From Actinomycetes bacterium (GTDB lineage: Bacteria; Actinomycetota; Actinomycetes; Actinomycetales; Microbacteriaceae): a stretch of DNA of 54,433 nucleotides. Shown here in pieces: positions 15,112-24,198 of the stretch. A program made the translations under genes and the position numbers. The notes beneath the pieces are model-generated. The model had not been told where the DNA came from and made no database searches. It saw nothing but the letters and a program-made list of their open reading frames with translations. The number at the start of each line of letters is the position of its first letter. Within the stretch, counting starts at the first letter, position 1. The stretch covers positions 1 through 54,433 of the forward strand of contig JAEXHA010000023.1 of the NCBI GenBank assembly GCA_023450335.1, read 5' to 3'.

Positions 15112-16338
15112 TCAGTCGGCCAGCACGTAACCCGACTCCCCGTGCACGACGGTGTCGATTCCGGCCAGCTCGTCCTCGTTGCGGATGCGGAACCCGATCG
15201 TCTTCTCGATGACCAGGCCGATCACCAGGGCCACCACGAAGGAGTACGCCGCCACCGCCAGCGCGCTGCCGGTCTGCAGGATCAGCTGCGAGACGTCGCC
15301 GGTGAACAGCAGGCCGGCGTCGGTGGCGACGAACCCGAGGTAGACGGTGCCGATGAAGCCTGACACGAGGTGGATGCCCACCACGTCGAGCGAATCGTCG
15401 TAGCCGAGCTTCCACTTCAGCTCGATGGCCAGGGCCGACACGGCGCCGGCGATCAGGCCCAGCAAGAGTGCCCAGCCCGGTGTGAGGTTGCCTGCCGCGG
15501 GCGTGATGGCCACCAGGCCCGCCACAGCACCCGACGCGGCGCCGACCGAGGTGGGCTTGCCGTCCTTGATCTTCTCGATGATCAGCCAGCCGAGCATGGC
15601 TGCGGCCGGGGCGCCGATGGTGTTCAGGAAGCTCAGGCCGAGCGCGCCCTGGTCGCCGGACAGGCCCGTGTTGAAACCGAACCAGCCGAACCACAGGATC
15701 GAGGCGCCCAGCACGACGAACGGCACGTTGTGCGGCTTCTGGATGCCCTTCTGGAACCCGACGCGCTTGCCCAGGACGATGGCCAGGGCCAGCGCCGCGG
15801 CGCCCGCGTTGATGTGCACCGCGGTGCCGCCGGCCAGGTCGATCACCGAGTATCCGTTGATCGTCCACGACTGGATCCAGCCGCCGCCCCAGACCCAGCC
15901 GGCGACCGGGAAGTACACCAGCGTCGCCCAGACGCCGGCGAAGATCAGCCACGAGCCGAACTTCGCACGGTCGGCGATCGCGCCGGAGATGAGGGCGGTC
16001 GTGATGATCGCGAAGGTCGCACCGAACGCCACGTCGATCAGATCGATCCCCGCGGCGGTGAGGCCGAAGCCCGCGAACGGGTTGCCGACGAAGCCGGGGA
16101 TCAGCCCCGCGGCGCCCTCGAAGTAGCCGCCGTCGCCGCCGGCTCCGGTGTACATCATGTAGCCGTAGAGGATCCACAGCACGCCGATGAGTGCGATCGA
16201 TCCGAAGCTGAGCATCATCATGCTCACGACGCTCTTGGCCTTGACGAGACCGCCGTAGAAGAACGCCAGTCCTGGCGTCATCAGCAGTACCAGCGCGGCG
16301 CTGGTGACGATCCAGATACTTGACGGAGTGAGTTCCAT
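15112..16338 (-). CDS. amtB: Ammonium transporter AmtB
   Basis: A 408-residue Amt/MEP channel in the cytoplasmic membrane that imports ammonium. About 11 hydrophobic helices are visible. Pore residues match the family: Asp167 and His175 in DLAGGTAVHINAG and the second pore histidine His323 in VGIHLVSGFIG. FFYGGLVKAKSVVSMMM is the typical first loop. The ATG at 16338 has GGAGAGG upstream. No glnK follows; the downstream gene is a PemK-like protein. A GlnR-type box about 115 nt upstream suggests nitrogen control. Confidence 0.97.
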   Translation of the reverse strand: MELTPSSIWIVTSAALVLLMTPGLAFFYGGLVKAKSVVSMMMLSFGSIALIGVLWILYGYMMYTGAGGDGGYFEGAAGLIPGFVGNPFAGFGLTAAGIDLIDVAFGATFAIITTALISGAIADRAKFGSWLIFAGVWATLVYFPVAGWVWGGGWIQSWTINGYSVIDLAGGTAVHINAGAAALALAIVLGKRVGFQKGIQKPHNVPFVVLGASILWFGWFGFNTGLSGDQGALGLSFLNTIGAPAAAMLGWLIIEKIKDGKPTSVGAASGAVAGLVAITPAAGNLTPGWALLLGLIAGAVSALAIELKWKLGYDDSLDVVGIHLVSGFIGTVYLGFVATDAGLLFTGDVSQLILQTGSALAVAAYSFVVALVIGLVIEKTIGFRIRNEDELAGIDTVVHGESGYVLAD

Positions 16339-16453
16339 CGCTACCTCTCCTGAGTGAATATGCCTGCCGCATCGAGTCGCAGTGTGCGGTCGGGCGTGCC
16401 GGTCGGGTGCGATCAGTTTTCTCCCGGGGCGTTTCCGGAGGCGTGCGTGTCGT

Positions 16454-16469
16454 GTTTCGCGCGCGTTAC
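16454..16469 (-). promoter_or_regulatory. GlnR-type box upstream of amtB
   Basis: On the minus strand GTAAC-GCGCGC-GAAAC is an exact match to the GlnR half-box pattern GTNAC-N6-GAAAC of actinobacteria. It lies 116-131 nt upstream of the amtB start within the 193-bp zapE-amtB gap (16339-16531), which has no other recognisable feature except a weak CATATT at 16357-16362 (minus). Confidence 0.55.
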
Positions 16470-16531
16470 AGCCCCTCACCGCACGTGAACATCACGTTTC
16501 GGCGGGCCGAAGGGCGCCTGCGGGGGCGCTG

Positions 16532-17560
16532 TCAGGAGTGTGTGAGAGCGACGAGCCGGGAGATGGCACGCAGATACTTCTTGCGGTATCCGCCGGCGAG
16601 CATCTCCTCGGTGAAGACCGCATCCAGCGCCACGCCGGTGGCGCGAATGGGGATCTGCGCGTCGTACGCGCGGTCGACGAAGGCCACGAGTCGCAGCGCG
16701 GCAGATTGGTCGTCCAGCGCAGAGACGCCGCGCAGCCCGATCAGGCCGAGGTTCTCGATGAGACGGATGTACCGCGACGGATGCACCTGCGCGAGGTGGC
16801 TGATGAGGGAAGCGAAGGAGTCGTCCGAGACGAGGGCCGAGGACGCGGCATCCGTCACCGCACGCTCGTACTCGGCGTCGGTGACCGTGACGGCGTGCCC
16901 GTCGACGGCGCGCTGGCGGTAGTCGGTGCCGTCGATGCGGATGGTCTGGAAGCTCGCGGCCATCGCGTGGATCTCGCGCAGGAAGTCCTGCGCCGCGAAA
17001 CGCCCTTCGCCCAGCGCGCCCGGCGGCGTGTTCGAGGTGGCAGCCAGGCGCGTCCCGCCGGGCACGAGCTCCCCGATGAGGCGGGTCATGACCATCGTGT
17101 CGCCCGGGTCGTCGAGCTCGAACTCGTCGATGCACAGCAGTTGGGCGCCGCGGAACAGCTCCACGGTCTTCTGGTAGCCGATCGCGCCGACCAGCGCGGT
17201 GTACTCGATGAACGAGCCGAAGTACTTCCGGCGCGCGGGAACGGCATGGTAGATCGCGGCGAGCAGGTGCGTCTTGCCGACGCCGAAGCCACCGTCCAGG
17301 TACACGCCGGGCTTCAGCTGCGGCCCCTTCTTCGCACGACGGAACAGTCCGCCGCGCGGGGCGGGTGCTCCCCCGCCGGCGAACGCCATCAGCGCGTCCT
17401 TCGCCTCCTGCTGCGACGGATACTGCGGATCGGCCCGGTAGGTCTCGAACGTGGCGCCGTCGAATTGCGGAGGCGGCACGAGGGCCGCGACCATCTCCGC
17501 CCCCGAGACCTGAGGTCCGCGATCGGTCAGGTGCACGATGCCGACGGGTGCGCTGCTCAC
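16532..17560 (-). CDS. zapE: Cell division protein ZapE (AFG1-like ATPase)
   Basis: A 342-residue AAA-type ATPase of the ZapE/AFG1 family; in E. coli ZapE acts on FtsZ rings. Walker A is GGFGVGKTH (90-98), Walker B is LLCIDEFELDD (Asp145-Glu146), and ATSNTPP is the sensor region typical of the family. The GTG start at 17560 is preceded by TAGGGT with a 6-nt spacer (leaderless layout), and that -10 box overlaps the end of the upstream hydrolase gene. Confidence 0.92.
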   Translation of the reverse strand: MSSAPVGIVHLTDRGPQVSGAEMVAALVPPPQFDGATFETYRADPQYPSQQEAKDALMAFAGGGAPAPRGGLFRRAKKGPQLKPGVYLDGGFGVGKTHLLAAIYHAVPARRKYFGSFIEYTALVGAIGYQKTVELFRGAQLLCIDEFELDDPGDTMVMTRLIGELVPGGTRLAATSNTPPGALGEGRFAAQDFLREIHAMAASFQTIRIDGTDYRQRAVDGHAVTVTDAEYERAVTDAASSALVSDDSFASLISHLAQVHPSRYIRLIENLGLIGLRGVSALDDQSAALRLVAFVDRAYDAQIPIRATGVALDAVFTEEMLAGGYRKKYLRAISRLVALTHS

Positions 17561-17566
17561 CCCTCA

Positions 17567-17572
17567 ACCCTA
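17567..17572 (-). promoter_or_regulatory. Candidate -10 box of a leaderless zapE promoter
   Basis: TAGGGT, 6-nt spacer TGAGGG, then GTG of zapE. The box overlaps the stop codon of the preceding hydrolase gene. Confidence 0.45.
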
Positions 17573-18775
17573 AACGGCGTCGCGGGTCAGCCCGGCCCGT
17601 TCGAGCCACGACGTGATGGCGGCGGTCCAGCGCTGCTGGTCGTAATTCCACAGCTTGGTGTGACGGGCCACCGCGAACGACTGCAGCTCGACCAGGTCGG
17701 GGCGAGCCGCCGCCAGATCGTGCGATGCGTCGGAGGGTACGAAGCCGTCGTCGTCGCTGTGCAGGATGAGGATCGGATGCCGCAGCTCGGCCGCGCGGGC
17801 CACCCCGTCCAGGCGATTGAAGTCGATCGCGGCGCCACCGCTGAGGCCGGCAGACCACTCCTGCTGCAGGGTGCCCACGGCGAGATCCGCCAGCTGGGAG
17901 GGCAGCCCGAGCAGACGCGCCTGGTGATCGAGCACGCGCCTCCAGTCGATGACGGGAGACTCCAGGACCAGCCCCGCGATGAGATCACGATGCGCCGAGT
18001 GCAGGGCCACCTGCAGCGCGATCGCACCGCCCATCGACCAGCCCATGAGGATGATCCGGCGTGCCCCGCGCCGTTGCGCGAAGGCAAGCGCCGGCTCGAC
18101 GTCGTGCCACTCGGTGGCACCGAGCGTGTAGGTGCCCGACCGTGACCGTGGTGCTGCCGAGTCGTTACGGTACGACACCACCAGCGACGTGACGCCCGCG
18201 GCGTGGAAGACGGGTACCGCCCGCAGGCATTCGGCGCGCGTGGTGCCGCGACCGTGGATCTGGATCACCCAGGTGTCGGCGTCGTCGACGGAGAACAGCC
18301 ACGCCGGGCACGGGCCGACGGGTGCGCCGATCAGCTCGTTCGTGTACGGAAGTCGCAGCTCATCCGGGTCGTCGAAGTACCAGCCGCTGAATGCCGCTTC
18401 GGGTGCCAGGTGTGCGTCGGATCCCACATGGGTGAGCAGCTTGCGCTTCACGCCGGCCGCATCCTCCGACAGCACCGAGCCGAGTTTGAGGTAGTCGGTG
18501 CTGCCCACCGTGAACAGACCGTATCGCCCGGGCAGGACGGTGTCGGCCGTGCGGCTGAGGGTGATGGTCTGCGCGGAGGTGTCGATGTTCAGAATGCGCG
18601 TGTCGGGCACGCGCCCGCCTGGCGTCACCACACGACGCGCCATCCTCACCGCGACGATGCTCGTCACGCCCAGGACGCCGACCAGCGCCGCAGACAGTGC
18701 GACGATCAGGGCGCGCAGTGCGGTGACGAGTGCGGGTGGGGCCCCCACGGGCCCGGCGCGCCTGAGTCCCAACAT
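17570..18775 (-). CDS. Membrane-anchored alpha/beta hydrolase
   Basis: 401 residues. One N-terminal membrane helix (about 17-43) is followed by an extracytoplasmic or membrane-bound domain. Catalytic triad candidates are Ser247 in GWSMGG, an Asp in HSDDDGFVP (341-343) and His372 in RHTKLWN. IQIHGRGTTR is the oxyanion-hole strand. Proteins of this kind in actinobacteria are annotated as alpha/beta fold hydrolases; the substrate is unknown. It precedes zapE by 9 nt. The start ATG 18775 lies 9 nt after a TAGAGT box. Confidence 0.85.
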   Translation of the reverse strand: MLGLRRAGPVGAPPALVTALRALIVALSAALVGVLGVTSIVAVRMARRVVTPGGRVPDTRILNIDTSAQTITLSRTADTVLPGRYGLFTVGSTDYLKLGSVLSEDAAGVKRKLLTHVGSDAHLAPEAAFSGWYFDDPDELRLPYTNELIGAPVGPCPAWLFSVDDADTWVIQIHGRGTTRAECLRAVPVFHAAGVTSLVVSYRNDSAAPRSRSGTYTLGATEWHDVEPALAFAQRRGARRIILMGWSMGGAIALQVALHSAHRDLIAGLVLESPVIDWRRVLDHQARLLGLPSQLADLAVGTLQQEWSAGLSGGAAIDFNRLDGVARAAELRHPILILHSDDDGFVPSDASHDLAAARPDLVELQSFAVARHTKLWNYDQQRWTAAITSWLERAGLTRDAV

Positions 18776-18784
18776 GGTGCACTC

Positions 18785-18794
18785 ACTCTAGTCT
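18785..18794. promoter_or_regulatory. Overlapping divergent -10 boxes in a 25-bp intergenic region
   Basis: Plus strand: TAGTCT (18789-18794), 6 nt before the DUF3000 GTG. Minus strand: TAGAGT (18785-18790), 9 nt before the hydrolase ATG. The two -10 boxes share two base pairs, so polymerase on one should exclude the other. Confidence 0.5.
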
Positions 18795-18800
18795 GTCGAC

Positions 18801-19382
18801 GTGGATGAGCCCGGTCCCTCCGACGCCTTCGCGGCCGTCGCCGACGCTCTGCGTGCCCTGACGTTCCGTCGCGATCTCACGGTGCGCGAGATCCCGGCGC
18901 CCGCGTCGCTCGCGCCCGATGCGATCGCGTTCGCGGGCGATGTGCGGCCCGAGGCGGACGGCGTCGATTCGGAGTACGGCACCGGGCGGTTCATCCTGTT
19001 GCATGACGCCACCGAGCCTGATGCGTGGCGCGGTCCGTGGCGCATCGTGTGCTTCGCGCAGGCGCCGCTCGAGCCCGAGATCGGCACCGACCCGCTGTTG
19101 GCCGATGTCGCCTGGTCGTGGCTGGTAGATGCGCTGCAGACTCGCGGTGCCCATTTCCACTCCGCATCGGGCACGGCGACCAAGACGCTGTCGAAGGGTT
19201 TCGGCACACTGGAGGCCGAGGGTGACGGCGCTCAGATCGAGTTGCGGGCCTCGTGGTCGCCGTCGGGTGACCTCACCGGTCACATCGAGGCGTGGGCGGA
19301 GCTGGTCTGCATGCTCGCGGGCCTGCCTCCCGGCTCTGAGGGCATCGCTGTGTTCGGACCGCGGAGGGGCTCTCGTGCCTGA
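18801..19382 (+). CDS. DUF3000 domain-containing protein
   Basis: A 193-residue actinobacterial protein of unknown function. It matches the DUF3000 family by DAIAFAGDVRPE, GRFILLHDATEPDAWRGPWRIVCFAQAPLE and GTATKTLSKGFGTLE. The family is found just upstream of RNase D in many actinobacteria (M. tuberculosis Rv2680-Rv2681), as here. The GTG at 18801 has no ribosome binding site but TAGTCT 6 nt upstream. The last 8 nt overlap the start of rnd, so the two are coupled. Confidence 0.9.
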   Translation: MDEPGPSDAFAAVADALRALTFRRDLTVREIPAPASLAPDAIAFAGDVRPEADGVDSEYGTGRFILLHDATEPDAWRGPWRIVCFAQAPLEPEIGTDPLLADVAWSWLVDALQTRGAHFHSASGTATKTLSKGFGTLEAEGDGAQIELRASWSPSGDLTGHIEAWAELVCMLAGLPPGSEGIAVFGPRRGSRA

Positions 19383-20604
19383 ATATCCTGTCATCGCCGA
19401 TCGGGCGCAGTTCCATGACGCCGCGCAGGCGCTCGCCGAAGGTACCGGTCCGGCCGCGGTGGATGTCGAACGCGCATCCGGGTTCCGCTACTCGCAGCGC
19501 GCCTATCTCATCCAGGTCTACCGGCGCGGCGCCGGAGTCTTCCTGTTCGACCCGCCGGCACTGGGCGACATGTCGTCGCTGCAGAAGGCGATCGGGGGCG
19601 TCGAATGGGTTCTGCACGCCGCCAGTCAGGATCTGCCCTCTCTGCGCGAGGAACATCTCGAGCCCGCGCACATCTTCGATACCGAACTGGCGTCGCGACT
19701 GCTGGGTCACGAAAAGGTGGGGCTCGGCGCGGTGGTCGAAGACACCCTCGGCATCACGCTGGCAAAAGCTCACTCGGCGGCCGACTGGTCGACGCGGCCA
19801 CTTCCGGAGTCGTGGCTCGAGTACGCGGCTCTCGACGTGCTGCATTTGATCGATGTGCGCGATGCCCTCGAAGTCGAACTGTTCGCGCAGGACAAGGTGG
19901 AGATCGCATCGCAGGAGTTCGAGGCCGTGCGCACGCGCCCGGCCAAACCGCCTCGCGAGGATCCCTGGCGGCGGCTGAGTGGACTGCACACCGTGCGCGG
20001 TCGGCGCGCCCTGGCCATCGCCCGGTCACTGTGGACCGCGCGGGAGGAGTATGCGCGCGACCAGGACATCGCCCCCGGGCGGCTCGTGCCTGACCGCGCC
20101 CTCGTGGCCGCGATACGTGCCAACCCCGCGAGCAAGCACGAGCTGGCCGGTCTCAAAGAATTCACCGGGCGCGCGAGCCGCTCCCAGCTGGACCGGTGGT
20201 GGGCGGCGATCGAGGCCGGACGCAAGAGTGAGGATCTGCCTGCCGAGCGACTGCCCAGCGACGCCCTTCCGCCGCCGCGCGCGTGGGCCGACCGCAACCC
20301 CGACGCCGATGTGCGGCTCAAGGCCGCGCGTCCCCGCATCGAGCAGTTGGCGGGTGAACTGGGGATGCCGGTGGAGAACCTTCTGACCCCCGATACCCTG
20401 CGACGAGTGGCATGGCGGCCGCCGCAGCCGGCTGATGCGGCCGCCATCGGCGAGGCGCTGGCAGCGCACGGTGCGCGCCCGTGGCAGATCGCGCAGGCCG
20501 CGTCCGTGATCGCCGAGGCGTTCGCGGCGCCGGCCCCGGAGGCGAGCGAGGTGCCGGAAATGATCGAGGCGCCGACCGTGTCGGAGCAGACTGACGCCTC
20601 CTGA
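19375..20604 (+). CDS. rnd: HRDC-domain ribonuclease D
   Basis: A 409-residue 3'-5' exoribonuclease for tRNA and structured RNA ends. The DEDD exonuclease domain (1-180) shows AAVDVERASG (Asp/Glu), LHAASQDLPSL (Asp) and WLEYAALDVLHL (Tyr-xxx-Asp). An HRDC domain follows at about 205-280, and the C-terminal part is an actinobacterial extension. The start at GTG 19375 has GGAGGGG upstream and overlaps DUF3000 by 8 nt. Confidence 0.94.
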   Translation: MPEYPVIADRAQFHDAAQALAEGTGPAAVDVERASGFRYSQRAYLIQVYRRGAGVFLFDPPALGDMSSLQKAIGGVEWVLHAASQDLPSLREEHLEPAHIFDTELASRLLGHEKVGLGAVVEDTLGITLAKAHSAADWSTRPLPESWLEYAALDVLHLIDVRDALEVELFAQDKVEIASQEFEAVRTRPAKPPREDPWRRLSGLHTVRGRRALAIARSLWTAREEYARDQDIAPGRLVPDRALVAAIRANPASKHELAGLKEFTGRASRSQLDRWWAAIEAGRKSEDLPAERLPSDALPPPRAWADRNPDADVRLKAARPRIEQLAGELGMPVENLLTPDTLRRVAWRPPQPADAAAIGEALAAHGARPWQIAQAASVIAEAFAAPAPEASEVPEMIEAPTVSEQTDAS

Positions 20605-20708
20605 GACCCGTCCAGGTGGCCACGCTAGCCTTTGTGCATTCCCTGCACGCGGCCGTCACCGCCGCGCGCGTCGGTTCGTAGATTCGCCCCAACCGTTTTC
20701 GCGACACT

Positions 20709-20725
20709 GAGTGTCACTCTAGGCT
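20709..20725 (+). promoter_or_regulatory. Candidate promoter and 11-bp palindrome upstream of the thiolase gene
   Basis: GAGTGTCACTC (20709-20719) is an inverted repeat with a single central base, placed directly upstream of TAGGCT (20720-20725), a -10 box 29 nt before the GTG. A repressor bound there would cover the spacer of the promoter. The 150-bp region 20605-20754 contains no other clear feature. Confidence 0.4.
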
Positions 20726-20754
20726 GGACTGAATCCCAAACCTTTGGAGGCAGA

Positions 20755-21960
20755 GTGGCCGAGCTCTCGGACGTCTACTTCGTCGATGGAATGCGCACCC
20801 CGTTCGGGCGCGCGGGCGAAAAAGGCATGTACTGGAACACCCGCTCCGATGATCTCGCCGTCAAGGCGACCATCGGGCTCATGGAGCGCAACCCGGACGT
20901 TCCGGCAGACCGTATCGACGACGTCGCGATCGCCGCGACCAGCCAGACCGGCGACCAGGGGCTGACCCTGGGCCGCTCGGTTGCGATCCTCGCGGGTCTC
21001 CCCCAGACCGTCCCCGGTTTCGCGATCGACCGCATGTGCGCGGGTGCGATGACCAGCGTCACCACGATGGCCGGTTCGATCGGCGTCGGCATGTACGACC
21101 TCGCCCTCGCCGGCGGCGTCGAGCACATGGGCCACCACCCCATCGGCGGCAATGCCGACCCGAACCCGCGCTTCGTCGCCGAGAAGATGGTCGACCCCGG
21201 CGCCTTGAACATGGGTGTCACGGCGGAGCGCATCTTCGACCGCTTCCCGCACCTGACCAAGGAGCGCTCCGACCGGTTCGGCATGCTCAGCCAGCACAAG
21301 GCGCAGGCCGCCTATGACGCCGGCAAATTCCAGCCCGATCTCGTGTCGGTCGCCATCAGGGGCGCCGATGGAGCGTGGGGACTGGCCACTGAGGATGAGG
21401 GGCGTCGTCCACAGACCACGATGGAAGACCTGGCCGGGCTCAAGACGCCCTTCCGCCCGCACGGCCGGGTCACCGCCGGCACGTCCTCGCCCCTCACCGA
21501 CGGTGCGACCATGTCGCTGCTGGCCGGCGGCGGCGCCGTCAAGGACTTGGGCCTGGCTCCCAAGATGAAGCTCGTGTCGTTCGCGTTCGCGGGCGTGCAG
21601 CCCGAGATCATGGGCATCGGTCCCATCCCGTCGACCGAGAAGGCATTGCGCAAGGCCGGGCTCACGATCGACGACATCGGACTGTTCGAGCTGAACGAGG
21701 CGTTCGCGATCCAGGTCATCTCGCTCCTGGACCACTTCGGCATCGCCGACGACGACCCGCGGGTGAACCAGTGGGGCGGGGCCATTGCGCTCGGCCACCC
21801 CCTGGCGGCATCGGGCGTGCGTCTCATGATCCAGTTGGCGGCCCAGTTCGCCGAGCGCCCCGATGTCCGCTACGGACTGACCGCCATGTGCGTCGGTCTC
21901 GGCCAGGGCGGCTCGGTCATCTGGGAGAACCCGCACTACGACGGCAAGAAGAAGAAGTGA
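20755..21960 (+). CDS. Thiolase-family acetyl-CoA C-acyltransferase (FadA-type)
   Basis: A 401-residue thiolase that cleaves 3-ketoacyl-CoA in fatty acid beta-oxidation (or runs in reverse). Catalytic residues are the nucleophilic Cys in IDRMCAGAMTSV, the His in GHPLAASGVRL and the Cys in AMCVGLGQGG; ELNEAFAIQ is also conserved. The start at GTG 20755 has GGAGG 4 nt upstream. FadB follows after 10 nt, so the two form the trifunctional-complex pair. Confidence 0.93.
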   Translation: MAELSDVYFVDGMRTPFGRAGEKGMYWNTRSDDLAVKATIGLMERNPDVPADRIDDVAIAATSQTGDQGLTLGRSVAILAGLPQTVPGFAIDRMCAGAMTSVTTMAGSIGVGMYDLALAGGVEHMGHHPIGGNADPNPRFVAEKMVDPGALNMGVTAERIFDRFPHLTKERSDRFGMLSQHKAQAAYDAGKFQPDLVSVAIRGADGAWGLATEDEGRRPQTTMEDLAGLKTPFRPHGRVTAGTSSPLTDGATMSLLAGGGAVKDLGLAPKMKLVSFAFAGVQPEIMGIGPIPSTEKALRKAGLTIDDIGLFELNEAFAIQVISLLDHFGIADDDPRVNQWGGAIALGHPLAASGVRLMIQLAAQFAERPDVRYGLTAMCVGLGQGGSVIWENPHYDGKKKK

Positions 21961-21970
21961 GGACCGGACG

Positions 21971-24115
21971 ATGACCGACTACGACGAGATCGACTTCTCC
22001 CCCATCCTCGCCCTCACCGACGACGAGGTGGTCACCCACTCACCCGTGCGCGACGTCCGCCTGCCTTCGGGCAAGAACCTGGCGCTGATCACGCTCGACA
22101 ACGGACGAGACCACACGCGGCCCAACACGCTGGGCCCTGCCACGCTCCAGGAACTCGGCGAGACACTCGACGCGCTCGCGGCGCGCGCCGCCACCGGTGA
22201 GATCGCCGCCGTCGCCGTCACCGGCAAGCAGTACATCCTTGCCGCCGGCGCCGACCTCAGCGACATCACCAAGGTCACCTCGAAGGACCAGGCGCGTCTG
22301 GTGGCGCAGCTGGGCCACAAGGTGTTCGGCAAGCTCAGTGAGCTCGGCGTACCCTCGTTCGCCTTCGTGAACGGTCTGGCCCTGGGGGGCGGTCTCGAGA
22401 TCGCCCTGAACTCGACCTACCGCACCGTCGACGCGTCTGCCGCCGCGATTGCGCTCCCCGAGGTGTTCCTGGGGCTCATCCCCGGCTGGGGCGGTGCCTA
22501 TCTGCTGCCGAACCTCATCGGCATCGAGAACGCGCTCGAGGTCGTCATCTCCAACCCCCTCAAGCAGAACCGCACCCTGCGGCCGCAGCAGGCGTTCGAC
22601 CTGGGCATCATGGATGCCATCTTCCCCGCGGCCAACTACCTCGAGGATTCGCTGCGCTGGGCCGACGGCGTGCTCGCCGGAAAGATCAAGGTCGAGCGGA
22701 AGAACGAGCCGGGCAAGCTCGAGCGGCTGACGAAATGGCCGATCGCCGTCAAGATGGCCCGCGGCATGCTCGAGTCGAAGATCGGCACCGTGCCGCGCTC
22801 GCCCTACCTCGCGCTCGACCTGCTCGACAAGGCCAAGAGCGGTACGAAGGCCGAGGGTTTCGCGCGGGAGGACGAGGCGCTGGCCGAACTCGTCACCGGC
22901 GATCAGTTCGCGGCCTCGATGTACGCGTTCGACCTCGTGCAGAAGCGTGCGAAGCGCCCCGTCGGGGCGCCCGACAAGGCGCTCGCGAAGAAGGTCACGA
23001 AGGTCGGCATCATCGGCGCCGGCCTGATGGCGAGCCAGTTCGCGCTCCTCTTCCTGCGCCGCCTGCAGGTGCCGGTGCTCATCACCGACCTCGACCAAGA
23101 GCGTGTCGACAAGGGCGTGGCCTATATCCGTGACGAGATCGCGAAGCTGGAGGCGAAGGGCCGGCTGGACGCCGACAGTGCCAACAAGCTGCGGGGCCTG
23201 GTGACCGGCACCACCGACAAGACGCTCTACACGGACTGCGACTTCGTGATCGAGGCGGTCTTCGAAGAGGTCGGCGTCAAGCAGCAGGTCTTCGCCGAGA
23301 TCGAGAAGATCGTCGCCGAGGATGCGATCCTCGCGACGAACACGTCGTCGCTGTCGGTCGAGGAGATCGGGTCGAAGTTGGCGCACCCGGAGCGTCTGGT
23401 CGGCTTCCACTTCTTCAACCCGGTCGCGGTCATGCCGCTCATCGAGGTCGTGAAGACGCCGTACACGTCGCAGGAGGCCCTCTCGACGGCGTTCGTCGTG
23501 GCGAAGAACCTGCGCAAGAACGGCGTGCTGACCGCCGACGCGCCCGGCTTCGTCGTCAACAGGCTGCTGGCCAAGGTGATGGGCGAGGCTGCGCGCGCCG
23601 TCTACGAGGGCACCCCGGTCGCCGACGTCGAGAAGGCCTTCGCGCCGCTCGGGCTGCCGATGGGCCCGTTCCAGCTCATCGACCTGGTCGGCTGGAAGGT
23701 GGCCGCCCACGTGCAGGACACGATGGTGCGCGCCTTCCCCGACCGCTTCTACGCGAACGAGAACTTCCACGCGCTCGCGGAGCTGGAGGCGGTCGTCGAG
23801 AAGGACAAGGGCGGACGCGTCACCGGCTTCACCAAGGCCGCCGAGAAGGTGCTCAAGGGACATGTCGGCACCACGCCGGCATCCGCCGACGAGATCCTCC
23901 GCCGCGTCCAGGATGGCCTTGCTCAGGAGATGAAGATCATGCTCGACGAGGGCGTCGTCCCCGAGGTGGAGGACATCGACCTGTGCCTGATCCTCGGCGC
24001 CGGCTGGCCGTTCATCGACGGCGGCGCCTCGCCCTACCTCGACCGTGAAGGCGCGTCCGAACGTGCATTCGGCGGCACGTTCCACACGCCGCCCATCCGC
24101 GGCATCGGTGACTGA
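21971..24115 (+). CDS. Multifunctional enoyl-CoA hydratase / 3-hydroxyacyl-CoA dehydrogenase (FadB-type)
   Basis: 714 residues: an N-terminal crotonase domain (oxyanion-hole AAGADLSDI; GGGLEIALNSTYR; PEVFLGLIPGWGG) and, from about residue 345, a dehydrogenase with the NAD loop VGIIGAGLMASQFA, the catalytic His in VGFHFFNPVAVMPLIE and the C-terminal domain (APGFVVNRLL; PMGPFQLIDLVG). It carries the two middle steps of beta-oxidation, with the thiolase upstream performing the last. A UUCG-loop terminator follows the stop. Confidence 0.94.
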   Translation: MTDYDEIDFSPILALTDDEVVTHSPVRDVRLPSGKNLALITLDNGRDHTRPNTLGPATLQELGETLDALAARAATGEIAAVAVTGKQYILAAGADLSDITKVTSKDQARLVAQLGHKVFGKLSELGVPSFAFVNGLALGGGLEIALNSTYRTVDASAAAIALPEVFLGLIPGWGGAYLLPNLIGIENALEVVISNPLKQNRTLRPQQAFDLGIMDAIFPAANYLEDSLRWADGVLAGKIKVERKNEPGKLERLTKWPIAVKMARGMLESKIGTVPRSPYLALDLLDKAKSGTKAEGFAREDEALAELVTGDQFAASMYAFDLVQKRAKRPVGAPDKALAKKVTKVGIIGAGLMASQFALLFLRRLQVPVLITDLDQERVDKGVAYIRDEIAKLEAKGRLDADSANKLRGLVTGTTDKTLYTDCDFVIEAVFEEVGVKQQVFAEIEKIVAEDAILATNTSSLSVEEIGSKLAHPERLVGFHFFNPVAVMPLIEVVKTPYTSQEALSTAFVVAKNLRKNGVLTADAPGFVVNRLLAKVMGEAARAVYEGTPVADVEKAFAPLGLPMGPFQLIDLVGWKVAAHVQDTMVRAFPDRFYANENFHALAELEAVVEKDKGGRVTGFTKAAEKVLKGHVGTTPASADEILRRVQDGLAQEMKIMLDEGVVPEVEDIDLCLILGAGWPFIDGGASPYLDREGASERAFGGTFHTPPIRGIGD

Positions 24116-24123
24116 TCTGTCGT

Positions 24124-24161
24124 GAGAAACGGCCCCGGGCTTCGGCCTGGGGCCGTTTCTC
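24124..24161 (+). terminator. Strong terminator after the fad operon
   Basis: A 17-bp stem (GAGAAACGGCCCCGGGC and its complement with one G-U pair) closed by a UUCG tetraloop (24141-24144), starting 8 nt after the fadB stop. Confidence 0.9.
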
Positions 24162-24198
24162 GTACGCGTCGCAGGCGACGGGACACGTGCCGGGGTGC

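Noticed and set aside
22040..24085. 681-codon open frame antisense to fadB
   Set aside because: Product is rich in Arg, Asp, Leu and Val with no recognisable fold; a shadow of the well-supported sense gene.
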